NCBI RefSeq assembly: GCF_002224245.2
Contig: NZ_NKHK02000006.1
Location: forward strand, 1-64,000
Origin: Moraxella sp. VT-16-12
GTDB taxonomy: Bacteria; Pseudomonadota; Gammaproteobacteria; Pseudomonadales; Moraxellaceae
Length of the DNA stretch: 64,000 nucleotides
Reading direction: 5' to 3'
In this document: positions 8,403 through 18,357 of the stretch, one piece after another
How the letters are laid out: each line of letters starts with the position of its first letter
Position numbering within the stretch: position 1 is the first letter of the stretch
Notes under the pieces: generated by a model
What the model was told of the DNA's origin: nothing
Database searches by the model: none
Seen by the model: the letters and a program-made list of their open reading frames with translations, nothing else
Made by a program: the position numbers and the translations under genes

Positions 8403-9719
8403 TCAAATACACTCGCCACGCCACAAATCGTCTAAGCTTTCACGTTCTCGCACCACACGATGTGTGCCATCATCACACATAATCTCGGCAGGTCGTGGAC
8501 GGCTGTTATAATTGCTTGCCATCACAAAGCCATACGCACCTGTTCCTGTGATGGCAAGGGTGTCGCCTACTTTTAAAGCAAGTTGACGGTCTTTGCCCAA
8601 AAAGTCGCTAGACTCACAAACTGCCCCAACAACATTCCAAGTGGTAAAAGGTGTGTCTTGGTGTGGCTGAGCAGGAATGATGGCCATCACAGAGTCATAC
8701 AAAGCAGGACGAATTAGCTCAGACATCGATGCATCCACGATGGCAAAGTTTTTGTGCTCAGTAGGCTTTAACACATCAACCTTAGTCAATAACACGCCTG
8801 CATTGGCACTGATATTGCGACCGGGTTCTAAATGTAAACCAAGCCCATATTTTTTTTGCAAATCAAGCAGTTTTGGCAGTAACGCATTGGCAAATGTTTG
8901 TACACTGGCAGGATTTTCATCAACATAACGCACGCCCAAACCACCACCCAAATCCAAATGGCGTAGATTGATACCAAGGCGATAAAGTTGGTCAATAATC
9001 TCAATCATTTTATCCAAAGCATCCACAAAGGGCTGTATGTCGGTCAGCTGTGAACCAATATGGCAATCAATGCCAATGAGATCAAGATTTGGCAGTGATT
9101 TGGCAAGCTGATACGCTTGAATGGCTTGGTCATGACTGATGCCAAACTTGTTGTCTTTTAAACCTGTGGAGATATAAGGGTGCGTTTTTGCGTCCACATC
9201 AGGATTGATGCGTAGGGCGATGGGAGCGACTTTGTTCAGTTTGCTTGCAACTTGACTGATAAGCTCAATCTCGCTGATGGCTTCCACATTAAAACAGCCA
9301 ATCCCTGCATCTAGGGCAGTGGTGATGTCGTCAGCGGTTTTTCCCACACCAGAATAGACGATTTTACTGGCCTGTCCGCCTGCTTTTAATACACGAAAAA
9401 GCTCGCCCACTGACACAATGTCAAAACCTGCCCCTGCTGTGGCAAGAGTGGCAAGTACGGCTAAGTTTGAATTGGATTTGACTGCATAGCAAATTTGTAC
9501 ATCTGACAAAGGAGCAAAGCTGTCCACATACGCCTGATAATTGGCAAGTAGGGCGTTTTTGCTATATACATAAAGTGGTGTGCCATAAACTTCACTTAAA
9601 GTTTTTGTACTGACATTATCTATAAAAAGTGTGCCATCTTGGTAATGGATAAACGGCAAATCTGCCACAAAAGATTTTGGGTCTAACGTCAAGATGGGGT
9701 GTTGGGTGCTGTTTGCCAT
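8403..9719 (-). CDS. lysA: Diaminopimelate decarboxylase
   Basis: LysA removes CO2 from meso-diaminopimelate to give L-lysine, the last step of lysine synthesis, with PLP as cofactor. The PLP lysine is in CYAVKSNSN near the N-terminus; GGGLGV, EPGRNISANAG and the active-site CESSDFLG follow in the usual order. The ATG at 9719 is chosen because GGAG stands 8 bases upstream; a more distal in-frame start at 9779 adds 20 residues that do not look like the family. From there the protein has 438 residues. It is divergent from ubiA. Confidence 0.95.
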   Translation of the reverse strand: MANSTQHPILTLDPKSFVADLPFIHYQDGTLFIDNVSTKTLSEVYGTPLYVYSKNALLANYQAYVDSFAPLSDVQICYAVKSNSNLAVLATLATAGAGFDIVSVGELFRVLKAGGQASKIVYSGVGKTADDITTALDAGIGCFNVEAISEIELISQVASKLNKVAPIALRINPDVDAKTHPYISTGLKDNKFGISHDQAIQAYQLAKSLPNLDLIGIDCHIGSQLTDIQPFVDALDKMIEIIDQLYRLGINLRHLDLGGGLGVRYVDENPASVQTFANALLPKLLDLQKKYGLGLHLEPGRNISANAGVLLTKVDVLKPTEHKNFAIVDASMSELIRPALYDSVMAIIPAQPHQDTPFTTWNVVGAVCESSDFLGKDRQLALKVGDTLAITGTGAYGFVMASNYNSRPRPAEIMCDDGTHRVVRERESLDDLWRGECI

Positions 9720-9895
9720 GACTGCTCCATGATGTGAGTGTTGGGGGCTTATTGTAACAAAAAATGATGATTTTACCATTTTTATTTTGGGTTTTGAGTG
9801 GTTTTAAAAGCTGATGACTGCCAGTAAAGGCATGATGACGATGTTTGGGGCTTTTTATGTTAAAATGGTCAAGGTTTTTCTTGATTTTAGATGTT

Positions 9896-10786
9896 ATGAC
9901 TGCACCAGTTTTAAAGCACCACACCTTTAAGGACAAATTTATTGCATGGCTACATTTGACACGTTTTGACAAACCAATTGGCACAGAACTGCTACTTTAT
10001 CCGACCTTGTGGGCGTTATTTTTGGCAAACGTTGGGTTTGGGAGACTACCGAGTGTCGCTCATGTGGTGATTTTTGCGATGGGGGCAGTACTCATGCGTG
10101 CCTCAGGTTGTGCCATCAATGATTTTGCTGACCGCAAAGTAGATGGGCAAGTCAAACGCACCAAATCTCGCCCCTTGGCAGACGGACGATTGTCAGCAAA
10201 AACAGCAGTTTTGACTTTTGTTGGGTTGTCGCTTTTGGCAGCAAGTTTGCTTGTGTTTTTGCCCGTACAGGTGTTTTATTGGTCGCTCATTGCGGTGGTG
10301 CTTGCCTTTATTTATCCATTTATGAAACGTTATACCCACCTGCCTCAAGTGGTGCTGGCAATGGCGTTTGGGTGGGCGGTGCCAATGGCGTATGTGGCGA
10401 CCATTGGTAAGGTGGATGTTTGGGGCTGGCTGGTGTTTGGGGCGTATATGTGTTGGACGGTGGCGTATGACACTCAATACGCCATGTGTGATAGGGATGA
10501 TGACATAAGAATTGGTGTCAAATCTACTGCCATTTTATTTGGTCGACTGGATGTGGTCATCATCATGATGTTGCAGGCGTGTTTTGTGGGAATGATGGCG
10601 GTGGTGTTGTGGCATTATTTTAATGGTTGGGCGGTGTTAGGCATATTACCTGTGGTAGCAATGGTCATTCATCAGTATCATTTGATTAAACATAAAGAAC
10701 GTCTCAGCTGTTTTAGTGCCTTTCGTCAAAATGCGTGGGTGGGGCGGTATATGTTGCTGTTGGTGGTTGGTTGCTGTTTGTTTTAA
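9896..10786 (+). CDS. ubiA: 4-hydroxybenzoate octaprenyltransferase
   Basis: UbiA attaches the polyprenyl chain to 4-hydroxybenzoate in ubiquinone synthesis, within the inner membrane. Both aspartate-rich motifs are present: [20 protein letters not shown] (first) and [17 protein letters not shown] (second), separated by hydrophobic helices; about eight or nine membrane spans can be read. The start at 9896 (MTAPVLK) gives 296 residues, the usual size; an upstream in-frame ATG at 9845 adds an unlikely extension. No ubiC lies next to it. The polyprenyl donor would be made by the ispB product encoded near 29214. Confidence 0.93.
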   Translation: MTAPVLKHHTFKDKFIAWLHLTRFDKPIGTELLLYPTLWALFLANVGFGRLPSVAHVVIFAMGAVLMRASGCAINDFADRKVDGQVKRTKSRPLADGRLSAKTAVLTFVGLSLLAASLLVFLPVQVFYWSLIAVVLAFIYPFMKRYTHLPQVVLAMAFGWAVPMAYVATIGKVDVWGWLVFGAYMCWTVAYDTQYAMCDRDDDIRIGVKSTAILFGRLDVVIIMMLQACFVGMMAVVLWHYFNGWAVLGILPVVAMVIHQYHLIKHKERLSCFSAFRQNAWVGRYMLLLVVGCCLF

Positions 10787-10842
10787 CTTTTAGTAGTAAG
10801 CAATTCGGTTTTTATTGGTTTTTGGAAAAATGACCCAAAGAG

Positions 10843-11646
10843 TCAAATTCCATTTTGTAGCGATTTTATTTCAAATAAGTTAATTTTATCTATTTTATCT
10901 GGATGAACAACTATTCTTAATTGCGCTGGATATTTAAATCTTGTTTCACTAATTCTAAATGTCCATAGCATTATTTTTAATAACTCTTCATCAGTAATAT
11001 TTTTATGTTCTTTTATCCGAGTAATGCCAGAGCCAAATATTGGAACCGATACACTTCTTTGAGCATAAACTGCATTGATTTCGTCCCAAAATTTAATCAA
11101 AAACTCCAAATACTCCGGCATTGTTAGAACTGCTTGATTTAAATTATTAAATTTAGCAAAAGCAGTTATTAAGTATTCATCATTATATAAACAAACTGTG
11201 CCAATTTTATATTTTTGTTTTTTTCCATCAAGACGGCTTGTATTTTTTTCTAAAATATTTTCATCTCTAAATTTGTATTTATTAATGTAGCTATCTAATT
11301 CATCAACAGTTTGATTAATTATTTTTTCAATAAAAATACCATTTAAAGAAGCTTTTGAAATAATTTCATTATCTACTTTTGTATCAAAGTACTCATTAAA
11401 TGGAATGGCTTTCAAATCATCTTGAACAAAGATATCTCCAGTTACTATGGAAATAGTTGTATTTTCAATATAAAGATTAATTTTTTTCCATTTTGAGACA
11501 TATATCCATAATCCTATATAAAATAAAAAGGAAAATGTAATTAATCCAATAGGATAATAGATTTTTTCTTTTAATGGTTGATTGTCAATAAATAAAACTA
11601 TTAAACCAAATATTGTAGAGAAGGCAGAGAAATAGCTCCAAAACAT
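10843..11646 (-). CDS. Thoeris-like effector: two membrane helices plus macro domain (ThsA, type II form)
   Basis: 267 residues. Two hydrophobic helices occupy about residues 3-22 and 30-52, followed by a soluble region read as the ThsA-type macro domain (VPIFGSGITRIKEH, then AVYAQRSVSVP and a C-terminal RIVVHP). In type II Thoeris a TIR protein makes a histidine-ADP-ribose signal upon phage infection and a membrane-anchored macro protein of just this layout binds it and kills or arrests the cell. The gene downstream of the TIR gene on the same strand (gap 95 bases) supports the pairing. The insert is much more AT-rich than the flanking ubiA and mnmA, a sign of transfer. Domain naming rests on recall of the family (formerly DUF6430), not on a search. 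Confidence 0.72.
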   Translation of the reverse strand: MFWSYFSAFSTIFGLIVLFIDNQPLKEKIYYPIGLITFSFLFYIGLWIYVSKWKKINLYIENTTISIVTGDIFVQDDLKAIPFNEYFDTKVDNEIISKASLNGIFIEKIINQTVDELDSYINKYKFRDENILEKNTSRLDGKKQKYKIGTVCLYNDEYLITAFAKFNNLNQAVLTMPEYLEFLIKFWDEINAVYAQRSVSVPIFGSGITRIKEHKNITDEELLKIMLWTFRISETRFKYPAQLRIVVHPDKIDKINLFEIKSLQNGI

Positions 11647-11741
11647 TTTTCTTAAATTAGCATCAAAAAACGAACTTTCATTTATTATTCTCTAAAATAA
11701 AAAAGGAAGTTATTTCATAGAAATACTCCCCCTAACTTCAC

Positions 11742-12308
11742 TTATCTATAAAAGTAAATTCCACTATCACGTTTATTTTGAACGGTAAAATTGCTATTAT
11801 TCAATGCTTTTCGAATAGTCTCTTTTTTCATTGGGATATGCAATGTTGGTACATTTTCCATTAACTCACGAAACCTGGGTAAATTATCCCACAATGATTT
11901 AATTTTATTATTTAAATCTGTTTGTTGTGAGTTTAATAATGATGACTCATCTGAATAATCTGGATAAACCACAATAACAGGCAAACCTTTCGTTCCAATA
12001 CCATATTCAATTTCTTCGCGCAATGCTCTTGAATTTAAGGTTCTTTCACTCAAAAATAAAATGACATTTTTAGATACGCTTAATCGTTGATGAAGTCTAG
12101 GTTTTAATGTTCCCTCCTAATCACTACCATCACGCACATTGTAAGTTGCATCATGTGCATTAATGAAAGGAAAAGAGTTGTCTGCTGCTTTCCAAGCTTT
12201 CAATAAATTGTAAAAACAAAAATCTTTAGTAGCATGTGCTTTTAAATTGCTTTCACTAAAAGGCTCTTTGACATAAAATGCAGAATAATTTTTGGTTCTG
12301 TTGCTCAT
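11742..12308 (-). pseudogene. TIR-domain protein of the Thoeris-like module (ThsB), interrupted by an in-frame amber codon
   Basis: Reading from ATG 12308, 63 codons run to a TAG at 12117-12119, after VRDGSD. The very same frame then continues without a further stop for 124 codons to 11742, giving a continuous 188-codon frame with one TAG. The part just after the stop reads EGTLKPRL and then KNVILFLSERT and SRALREEIEYGI, the typical TIR core with its catalytic Glu. The family normally has Trp at the stop position, and TGG to TAG is a single change. Thus no shift occurred, only a nonsense mutation (or a base-call error). The N-terminal piece lacks the catalytic Glu; the C-terminal piece could restart only from TTG at 12053. 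As it stands the TIR enzyme should not be made. Confidence 0.8.
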
Positions 12309-12389
12309 ATAGAAATCTCTCTAATTAAAGTTGTATGAATAAAAATATTGATTTTATGTGTTACACATAATTAATGAATATTAATGAAT

Positions 12390-13535
12390 TTAACCCACTG
12401 TTACATTACAACTATCAATGACACCGCCACCCAAGCACACTTCACCATCATAAAACACCACCGACTGCCCCAAAGTAACCGCTCTTTGTGGCTCATCAAA
12501 GACCACACGCACTTTGTCATCATCATGGTAAATGGTGCAGGTTTGGTCGCTTTGGCGGTAGCGGGTTTTGGCAGTAAGTTTAATGCCATCAGCAGGCGGG
12601 CTAACAACCCAGTCCAGTTTGTAAGCGGTGAGCTCAGTGCTTTGTAACATGGGGTGGTCATGTCCTTGCCCAACAATTAAGCGATTATTCACCAAATCTT
12701 TATGCAAAACAAACCACGGCTCTTCGGGGCGATTTGCCACACCGCCAATGCCAATGCCGCCACGCTGACCGATGGTGTAGTACATCAAACCGTCATGCGT
12801 GCCTAATTTTAGACCATCATCACTATAAATGTCGCCTTGTTTGGCAGGCAGATAGGTTTGTAAAAAGTCCTTAAATTTACGCTCACCAATAAAGCAAATG
12901 CCTGTACTGTCCTTTTTTTTGGCAGTAGCAAGCCCATGTTTTTCGGCAATGGCACGCACGTCTTGTTTTTCAAGTTCGCCCACAGGAAATAAAGTTTTGG
13001 CGATTTTTTCACCACTTACTGCGTGTAAAAAGTAACTTTGGTCTTTGTTATTGTCTAGCCCCCGCAACAAACACGCTTTACCATCTTGTTCAAAGCCACG
13101 CCGTGCATAATGTCCTGTGGCGATATAGTCTGCCCCAAGGTTTAAAGCATAATCCAAAAAGGCTTTAAATTTGACTTCTTTGTTGCACAAAATATCAGGG
13201 TTTGGCGTGCGACCTGATTCATATTCTTCCAAAAAATGCTCAAAGACATTATCCCAATACTCCGCCGAAAAATTGGCGGTATGAAGTGTGATACCAATAC
13301 TGTCCGCCACCGCTTGTGCATCAGCCAAATCAGTCATGGCGGTGCAATATTCGGTGCCGTCATCTTCTTCCCAGTTTTTCATGAACAAGCCTTCTACATC
13401 AAAGCCTGCTTCTTTTAATAAAACAGCAGATACAGAACTGTCCACGCCACCAGACATACCCACGATGACTTTGATGTCTTTGGGGGGTTTATTCAGGCTG
13501 GTGGCAACATCGGCAAGGGTAAAGGCTTGGGTCAT
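12390..13535 (-). CDS. mnmA: tRNA-specific 2-thiouridylase MnmA
   Basis: MnmA makes the 2-thio group on wobble uridine 34 of Lys, Glu and Gln tRNAs, taking sulfur from the Tus relay. The PP-loop SGGVDSS near residue 25 binds ATP, and the two catalytic cysteines are in DILCNKE and [10 protein letters not shown]. The start at 13535 (MTQAFTL) matches the family; the frame extends 34 codons further upstream but those residues overlap the marR promoter region. 381 residues. It borders the AT-rich Thoeris-like insert on its 3' side. Confidence 0.95.
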   Translation of the reverse strand: MTQAFTLADVATSLNKPPKDIKVIVGMSGGVDSSVSAVLLKEAGFDVEGLFMKNWEEDDGTEYCTAMTDLADAQAVADSIGITLHTANFSAEYWDNVFEHFLEEYESGRTPNPDILCNKEVKFKAFLDYALNLGADYIATGHYARRGFEQDGKACLLRGLDNNKDQSYFLHAVSGEKIAKTLFPVGELEKQDVRAIAEKHGLATAKKKDSTGICFIGERKFKDFLQTYLPAKQGDIYSDDGLKLGTHDGLMYYTIGQRGGIGIGGVANRPEEPWFVLHKDLVNNRLIVGQGHDHPMLQSTELTAYKLDWVVSPPADGIKLTAKTRYRQSDQTCTIYHDDDKVRVVFDEPQRAVTLGQSVVFYDGEVCLGGGVIDSCNVTVG

Positions 13536-13621
13536 AAGATGGCTCTTTGTGGGTATTTTAAACTTAAAATTATATAGGCATGGTGGTGCATTTTGCAAGT
13601 AAACAGGTAGCAATAATTTTC

Positions 13622-13650
13622 TTGAAAAAAGTACCAAATGGTACTATAAT
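13622..13650 (+). promoter_or_regulatory. Consensus sigma-70 promoter of marR
   Basis: TTGAAA at 13622-13627 and a perfect TATAAT at 13645-13650 with exactly 17 bases between them. Transcription would start near 13657, about 58 bases before the marR ATG. Confidence 0.8.
13630..13645. promoter_or_regulatory. Palindromic operator inside the marR promoter
   Basis: AGTACCAAATGGTACT is an inverted repeat with perfect six-base arms AGTACC/GGTACT and a four-base centre. It fills the spacer between -35 and -10. A further copy of the arm, AGTACC, sits at 13661-13666, 31 bases on. The placement fits autorepression by the MarR protein encoded downstream. Confidence 0.7.
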
Positions 13651-13714
13651 AGCTAAAATTAGTACCATATCGGACTTTTTATTTTTTGATATATTTTTTA
13701 CAGTAAGGTCAATC

Positions 13715-14161
13715 ATGCACGCACTAGATACGATTGCTGAATCCATGATGAAGTTTTTGAATTTGTATGAACAATGGGCAAAACAGCAAGGCTATTTAAA
13801 TAATGAATTTTTTGTATTGTATTCTATTGGTCGGCATGGTCAATGCACGCCCAAGCAAATCGCCCAAGATTGGTGTTTACCCAAACAAACCGTAAGCAAT
13901 GTTTGTAAACAGCTGATTGCCAAAGGTTTGGTTGTCTATCAGATTGATAGCACTGACAAGCGTGCTAAATTATTGCGTTTGACCACTAATGGACAAGAGG
14001 TAGTGATACCTATGTTGGCACATCTTGAGCAGATAGAATATGACAGCATGAGAGAGTTTGGTGAACAAGCATTGGTCAAATTTGAAACAGACATTCTAAA
14101 ACTGACACAGATTTTAAGCCAAAATTTGGGTTTGGTGGGAATAAATCATGACAATGAATAG
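13715..14161 (+). CDS. MarR-family transcriptional regulator
   Basis: 148 residues with the winged-helix pattern of MarR: QGYLNNEFFVLYSIG, then the recognition helix region CTPKQIAQDWCLPKQTVSNVCKQL and the wing with DSTDKRAKLLRLT. Members bind palindromes as dimers and let go when a ligand binds. ATG 13715 is preferred over the long upstream extension (to 13580), which covers the promoter and operator. The stop overlaps the start of the next gene, an ABC-transporter membrane domain, so the two form an operon and the regulator most likely controls that exporter-like gene. Ligand unknown. Confidence 0.88.
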   Translation: MHALDTIAESMMKFLNLYEQWAKQQGYLNNEFFVLYSIGRHGQCTPKQIAQDWCLPKQTVSNVCKQLIAKGLVVYQIDSTDKRAKLLRLTTNGQEVVIPMLAHLEQIEYDSMREFGEQALVKFETDILKLTQILSQNLGLVGINHDNE

Positions 14162-15011
14162 CACTAATAATGTTTGGTCAAGTCTTTGGCATATTGCCAA
14201 AACCAACAAACCTGCCTTGTCATTGACCTTTTTGTTGGTGGCATTAGAAAATGTGTTATTGTTGACTTATCCCTTGTTTGGTAGTTTTGCTGTCAACGCC
14301 ATTGTTGTGGGGAATTTGTGGCAGGCGTTAAGTTATGCTGTGGTAGTGCTGTTGATTTGGCTGGTTGGCTCATCAAGACGAGCGGTGGATACACGCACCT
14401 TTGCTCGTATTTATGCCAATTTGGCGGTGCCTGTGATTGTCTCACAGCGTGAGCAAGGATTGGATACGTCTGCCATTAGTGCTAGAGTGGCATTGTCTCG
14501 TCAGTTTGTGAATTTTTTTGAGCTACATTTACCAGTGCTGATGACTGCTGGCTTTTCGGTGATGGGCTCGGTAGCCATGCTGCTATTGATTGAGTTTTGG
14601 TCGGGGGTAGTGGCTTGTGTGATTTTGGCAGTATTTATGGTGATTATGCCAACCTATACCAAAGTCAATGGTGGTATTTATGCCAAACTCAACAATCGCC
14701 TAGAAAAAGAAGTGAGCGTGATTGAGCGTGGTCGTTTCGATGAACTGATAAGGCACTATGACCTGTTGGCAAAAATTCGTATTCGCTTGTCTAACAGAGA
14801 GGCACTGAGTTATTTGATGGTGGGCGTAGCAATGGCGATATTATTTGCGGTGAGCATCATTCAGCTCACCACCAAAAGGGCAGAAGCAGGGCATATTTAT
14901 GCCGTCATTACTTATCTTTGGACTTTTGCCATGTGTCTTGATGATATGCCGCGATTGATAGAGGAGTTTTCTAATCTAAAAGATATTGGTAAACGGGTGT
15001 CACTATCTTGA
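14148..15011 (+). CDS. ABC-transporter six-helix membrane domain without ATPase domain
   Basis: 287 residues with about six hydrophobic spans, resembling the membrane half of a type IV ABC exporter. No Walker A, LSGGQ or Walker B motif is present, and no separate ATPase gene follows; the next gene is a partial ispF. It could be a stand-alone membrane protein, or need an ATPase encoded elsewhere, or be a truncated exporter. The start ATG 14148 overlaps the marR stop by 14 bases; a second ATG in frame lies at 14154. Co-regulation with the MarR protein is implied. Substrate unknown. Confidence 0.75.
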   Translation: MTMNSTNNVWSSLWHIAKTNKPALSLTFLLVALENVLLLTYPLFGSFAVNAIVVGNLWQALSYAVVVLLIWLVGSSRRAVDTRTFARIYANLAVPVIVSQREQGLDTSAISARVALSRQFVNFFELHLPVLMTAGFSVMGSVAMLLLIEFWSGVVACVILAVFMVIMPTYTKVNGGIYAKLNNRLEKEVSVIERGRFDELIRHYDLLAKIRIRLSNREALSYLMVGVAMAILFAVSIIQLTTKRAEAGHIYAVITYLWTFAMCLDDMPRLIEEFSNLKDIGKRVSLS

Positions 15012-15083
15012 TGTCTTTGGTGCTCATTGATGGAAAAAGATTAAGATGATACACTATGATAAATGATTGTTTGGGGATGGTTG

Positions 15084-15347
15084 ATGTTAAGAATTGGTCA
15101 AGGTTTGGATGTTCATGCTTTTACACAGGGTGATTTTGTGACGCTAGGTGGTGTGCGTATTCCCCACACACAAGGCATCAAAGCCCATTCAGATGGTGAT
15201 GTGTTATTGCACGCTTTGGCGGACGCACTTTTGGGGGCGTTGGCACTGGGCGATATTGGTCAGCACTTTCCTGATACTGACCCTGCTTTTAAGGGCACGG
15301 ACAGTAAAGTTTTATTAAAACAGGTTTATGAATTGGTACAAATTTAG
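15084..15347 (+). pseudogene. ispF: Half-length 2-C-methyl-D-erythritol 2,4-cyclodiphosphate synthase (ispF, 3' truncated)
   Basis: The first about 83 residues match IspF closely: [11 protein letters not shown] with the zinc ligands Asp and His, [18 protein letters not shown] with the third ligand, and [12 protein letters not shown]. After [14 protein letters not shown] the frame ends at TAG, where an intact enzyme has about 75 more residues, including the CMP-binding and Lys/Glu segments. I checked the following 100 bases in other frames and found no continuation. IspF of the MEP pathway is essential in most bacteria, so an intact copy must exist elsewhere. The fragment is therefore a remnant of duplication or rearrangement. 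Confidence 0.8.
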
Positions 15348-15421
15348 GGTTAAGGTAGAATTTTGCAAGGTGGTCAATGCTAACAAGATGATTATTGTAT
15401 GGTATTTTGAGTATTTTGTAT

Positions 15422-15452
15422 AAAAACCGCCCATAAATCATGAGCGGTTTTT
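15422..15452. terminator. Convergent terminator between ispF fragment and gcvP
   Basis: AAAAACCGC pairs with GCGGTTTTT, with further CAT/ATG pairing inside the loop. It lies between two convergent genes and can serve both strands. Confidence 0.8.
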
Positions 15453-15467
15453 GATGGTTAAGAGTGA

Positions 15468-18326
15468 TTACTCATAGTTGTCGATACTCGGACAACTACA
15501 AATCAAGTTCTTATCACCATAAACGTCGTCCACACGACCAACGCTTGGCCAAAACTTGTGTTTACGCACATAGTCTAGTGGGAAGGCGGCATAATCACGA
15601 CTATAAGCACGCTCCCAAGTATCAGCCGTTACTACGCTGGCGGTGTGTGGGGCATTGACTAGGGGGTTGTTGTCAAGTGTCCAGCCATCTGCACCATTTT
15701 TCACCTTTAAGGCTTCTTGTTTGATTTGCTTTAAGGCGGCAATGAAGCGGTCTAGCTCATCTTTGCTCTCGGACTCGGTGGGCTCAATCATGAGCGTACC
15801 TGCCACAGGGAATGACATGGTTGGTGCGTGAAAACCATAGTCCATCAAGCGTTTGGCGATGTCAGTTTCTGTGATGCCGGTTTCTTCTTTTAGGGGGCGG
15901 ATGTCAATGATGCATTCATGAGCCACAAAGCCATTTTTGCCCGTATAAAGCACAGGATAGTCGTCTGACAGTGATTTGGCAACATAGTTGGCATTGAGCA
16001 AGGCTTGTTTGGTTGCTGATAGCAGTCCATCACGTCCCATCATGGTGATGTACATCCACGAAATCGGCAAAATGCTTGCTGAGCCATAAGGGGCTGCTGA
16101 TACCGCACCTTGACCATTGGTGGCATTATGCACAGGCGTTACGCTGTGGCTGGCAATAAAGGGGGTAAGGTGGGATTTTAGACCAATGGGACCCATGCCA
16201 GGACCGCCACCACCATGTGGAATGCAGAATGTCTTGTGTAGGTTCATGTGTAGCACGTCCGCCCCTACGTCCGCAGGCTGCATGATGCCCACCTGTGCGT
16301 TCATGTTGGCACCGTCCATATACACTTGCCCGCCGTGTTCGTGAATCAGGTCGCAAATATCACGAATGCCTTCTTCAAACACGCCATGTGTGGACGGATA
16401 AGTAATCATCAACGCCCCAAGATTGTCAGAATGTGCTTCACATTTGGCGGTCAAATCATCAATATCCACGTTGCCGTTGTCATCGGTGGCAACGACCACC
16501 ACTTTCATGCCCATCATTTGAGCGGTGGCAGGGTTGGTGCCGTGTGCTGAGCGGGGGATTAGGCAGACGTTGCGGTCTGTTTGACCTTGAGACTCATGAT
16601 AACGGCGAATCGCTAAAAGCCCTGCATATTCACCACTTGCCCCAGAGTTAGGCTGCATACTGATTTCATCAAAACCCGTAATGGCTTTTAATTGCTCTTG
16701 CAGACTGTCAATCATCTCAATGTAGCCCAAGACTTGTTCACGTGGAGCAAATGGGTGAACATTGGCAAACTCATTCCAAGTAATCGGTAACATCTCGCTT
16801 GTGGCATTTAATTTCATGGTGCAAGAGCCTAGCGAAATCATAGAGCGGTTCATCGCCAAATCTTTGTCTTCTAAGGATTTAAGATAGCGAAGCATTTGAT
16901 GTTCGGTGTGATGACTGTTAAAGACAGGGTGGGTCAAAATCTCATCTGTACGCTCTAAATCCCCCAAAGCACTTTCAGCCACATCAAGACTGCCAGTAGC
17001 TCCAAAAATTTCACACAAGGCATCAAAATCTTCTCTTTCGGTCAGTTCATGAAATGCCACTGACACGCCAGTTTCGCCGTGTGTCCATAGGTTGTAGCCA
17101 CGTTCTTTGGCGGTATTAAAAACTTTTTGGGCGTCATCTGCCTTATCAAAATCAACCAGCACGGTATCAAAAAATACGTCATGACGTACCTTTAAACCAC
17201 TTAATTTGACTGCTTTGGCAAAGGCGACCGCTAGGGCGTGAATGCGTGTGGCAATGCGTTTTAACCCAACAGGACCATGATAGACGGCATACATGCCTGC
17301 CAAGTTGGCAAGTAAAACTTGGCTGGTGCAGATGTTTGAGTTGGCTTTTTCACGGCGGATGTGTTGCTCACGAGTTTGTAGTGCCATACGTAGGGCGGTG
17401 TTGCCTTGGGCGTCTTTGGAGACACCGATGATACGACCAGGAGCAGAGCGTTTGTCTTTGTCTTTAAAGGCAAAATAAGCAGCGTGCGGACCCCCAAAAC
17501 CCATCGGTACACCAAAACGCTGAGTGCTACCTAGGGCAATGTCTGCTCCCATCTCGCTTGGCGATTTGAGTAGGACAAGACTCATAATATCTGCCCCTAC
17601 AATGGCGTACGCCCCTTTTTCTTTAACGGCAGCGATGACATCTATTAAGTCCACCACATCACCGTCTTTGCCAGCATATTGAAAATACGCCCCAAAAAAC
17701 TCACCAGATTTGGCGGTGTCAAAATCACCTACTACCACCTCAAAGTCAAAATATTTGGCACGAGTTTTGATGACATCTAGGGTTTGTGGGTAAGTGCGAC
17801 TATCCACAAAAAACTGGTTGGATTTGGATTTGGCACAGCGTTTTGCCATGGTCATGGCTTCTGCGGCAGCAGTCGCTTCGTCCAGCAAACTTGCCCCTGC
17901 CAAGTCCATGCCAGTCAAGTCAATGCACACTTGTTGGAAGTTGAGTAGGGCTTCTAGGCGACCTTGGGCGATTTCGGCTTGGTAGGGGGTGTAAGCGGTG
18001 TACCAACCGGGATTTTCTAGCACATTACGCTGGATAACAGCAGGCAGGCGAGTGGGGCTGTAGCCTTGACCGATATAGCTTTTGGCGACCGTGATGTTAT
18101 CCGCCATCGCTCGCAGTTTGGCAAGGGCTTCGTGTTCGGTGGTGGCGGTGGGTAGGTCAAGTGGTTTGTTAAGACGCACTGCTTGGGGAACAACGGCATC
18201 AATGAAGCTCTCTAAATCATCAAAGCCCACGGTGTTTAATAGGGCTTGTTGTTCGTTTTGGTCTTTGCCAAGGTGGCGTTCCACAAAGGCGTTTTGGTTA
18301 AATAGGTCAGAGAAAGTTTGGGTCAT
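15468..18326 (-). CDS. gcvP: Glycine dehydrogenase (decarboxylating), P-protein
   Basis: The P-protein decarboxylates glycine and passes the aminomethyl group to lipoylated GcvH. At 952 residues it is the single-chain form with both the N- and C-terminal halves. The PLP lysine motif [18 protein letters not shown] lies in the second half, and LGSCTMKLN, the family signature that opens the catalytic half, precedes it. AAGGAAA stands before ATG 18326. It is the last gene of a dispersed minus-strand set that begins with gcvT at 23625; a small unknown gene separates it from gcvH. Confidence 0.97.
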   Translation of the reverse strand: MTQTFSDLFNQNAFVERHLGKDQNEQQALLNTVGFDDLESFIDAVVPQAVRLNKPLDLPTATTEHEALAKLRAMADNITVAKSYIGQGYSPTRLPAVIQRNVLENPGWYTAYTPYQAEIAQGRLEALLNFQQVCIDLTGMDLAGASLLDEATAAAEAMTMAKRCAKSKSNQFFVDSRTYPQTLDVIKTRAKYFDFEVVVGDFDTAKSGEFFGAYFQYAGKDGDVVDLIDVIAAVKEKGAYAIVGADIMSLVLLKSPSEMGADIALGSTQRFGVPMGFGGPHAAYFAFKDKDKRSAPGRIIGVSKDAQGNTALRMALQTREQHIRREKANSNICTSQVLLANLAGMYAVYHGPVGLKRIATRIHALAVAFAKAVKLSGLKVRHDVFFDTVLVDFDKADDAQKVFNTAKERGYNLWTHGETGVSVAFHELTEREDFDALCEIFGATGSLDVAESALGDLERTDEILTHPVFNSHHTEHQMLRYLKSLEDKDLAMNRSMISLGSCTMKLNATSEMLPITWNEFANVHPFAPREQVLGYIEMIDSLQEQLKAITGFDEISMQPNSGASGEYAGLLAIRRYHESQGQTDRNVCLIPRSAHGTNPATAQMMGMKVVVVATDDNGNVDIDDLTAKCEAHSDNLGALMITYPSTHGVFEEGIRDICDLIHEHGGQVYMDGANMNAQVGIMQPADVGADVLHMNLHKTFCIPHGGGGPGMGPIGLKSHLTPFIASHSVTPVHNATNGQGAVSAAPYGSASILPISWMYITMMGRDGLLSATKQALLNANYVAKSLSDDYPVLYTGKNGFVAHECIIDIRPLKEETGITETDIAKRLMDYGFHAPTMSFPVAGTLMIEPTESESKDELDRFIAALKQIKQEALKVKNGADGWTLDNNPLVNAPHTASVVTADTWERAYSRDYAAFPLDYVRKHKFWPSVGRVDDVYGDKNLICSCPSIDNYE

Positions 18327-18357
18327 GGGGTTTCCTTAAAAAAATATTAAGTTGGGA

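Noticed and set aside
12117-12119. TAG read as pyrrolysine or other recoded amino acid
   Set aside because: No sign of a recoding system in the window; a point mutation at an expected Trp codon is simpler.
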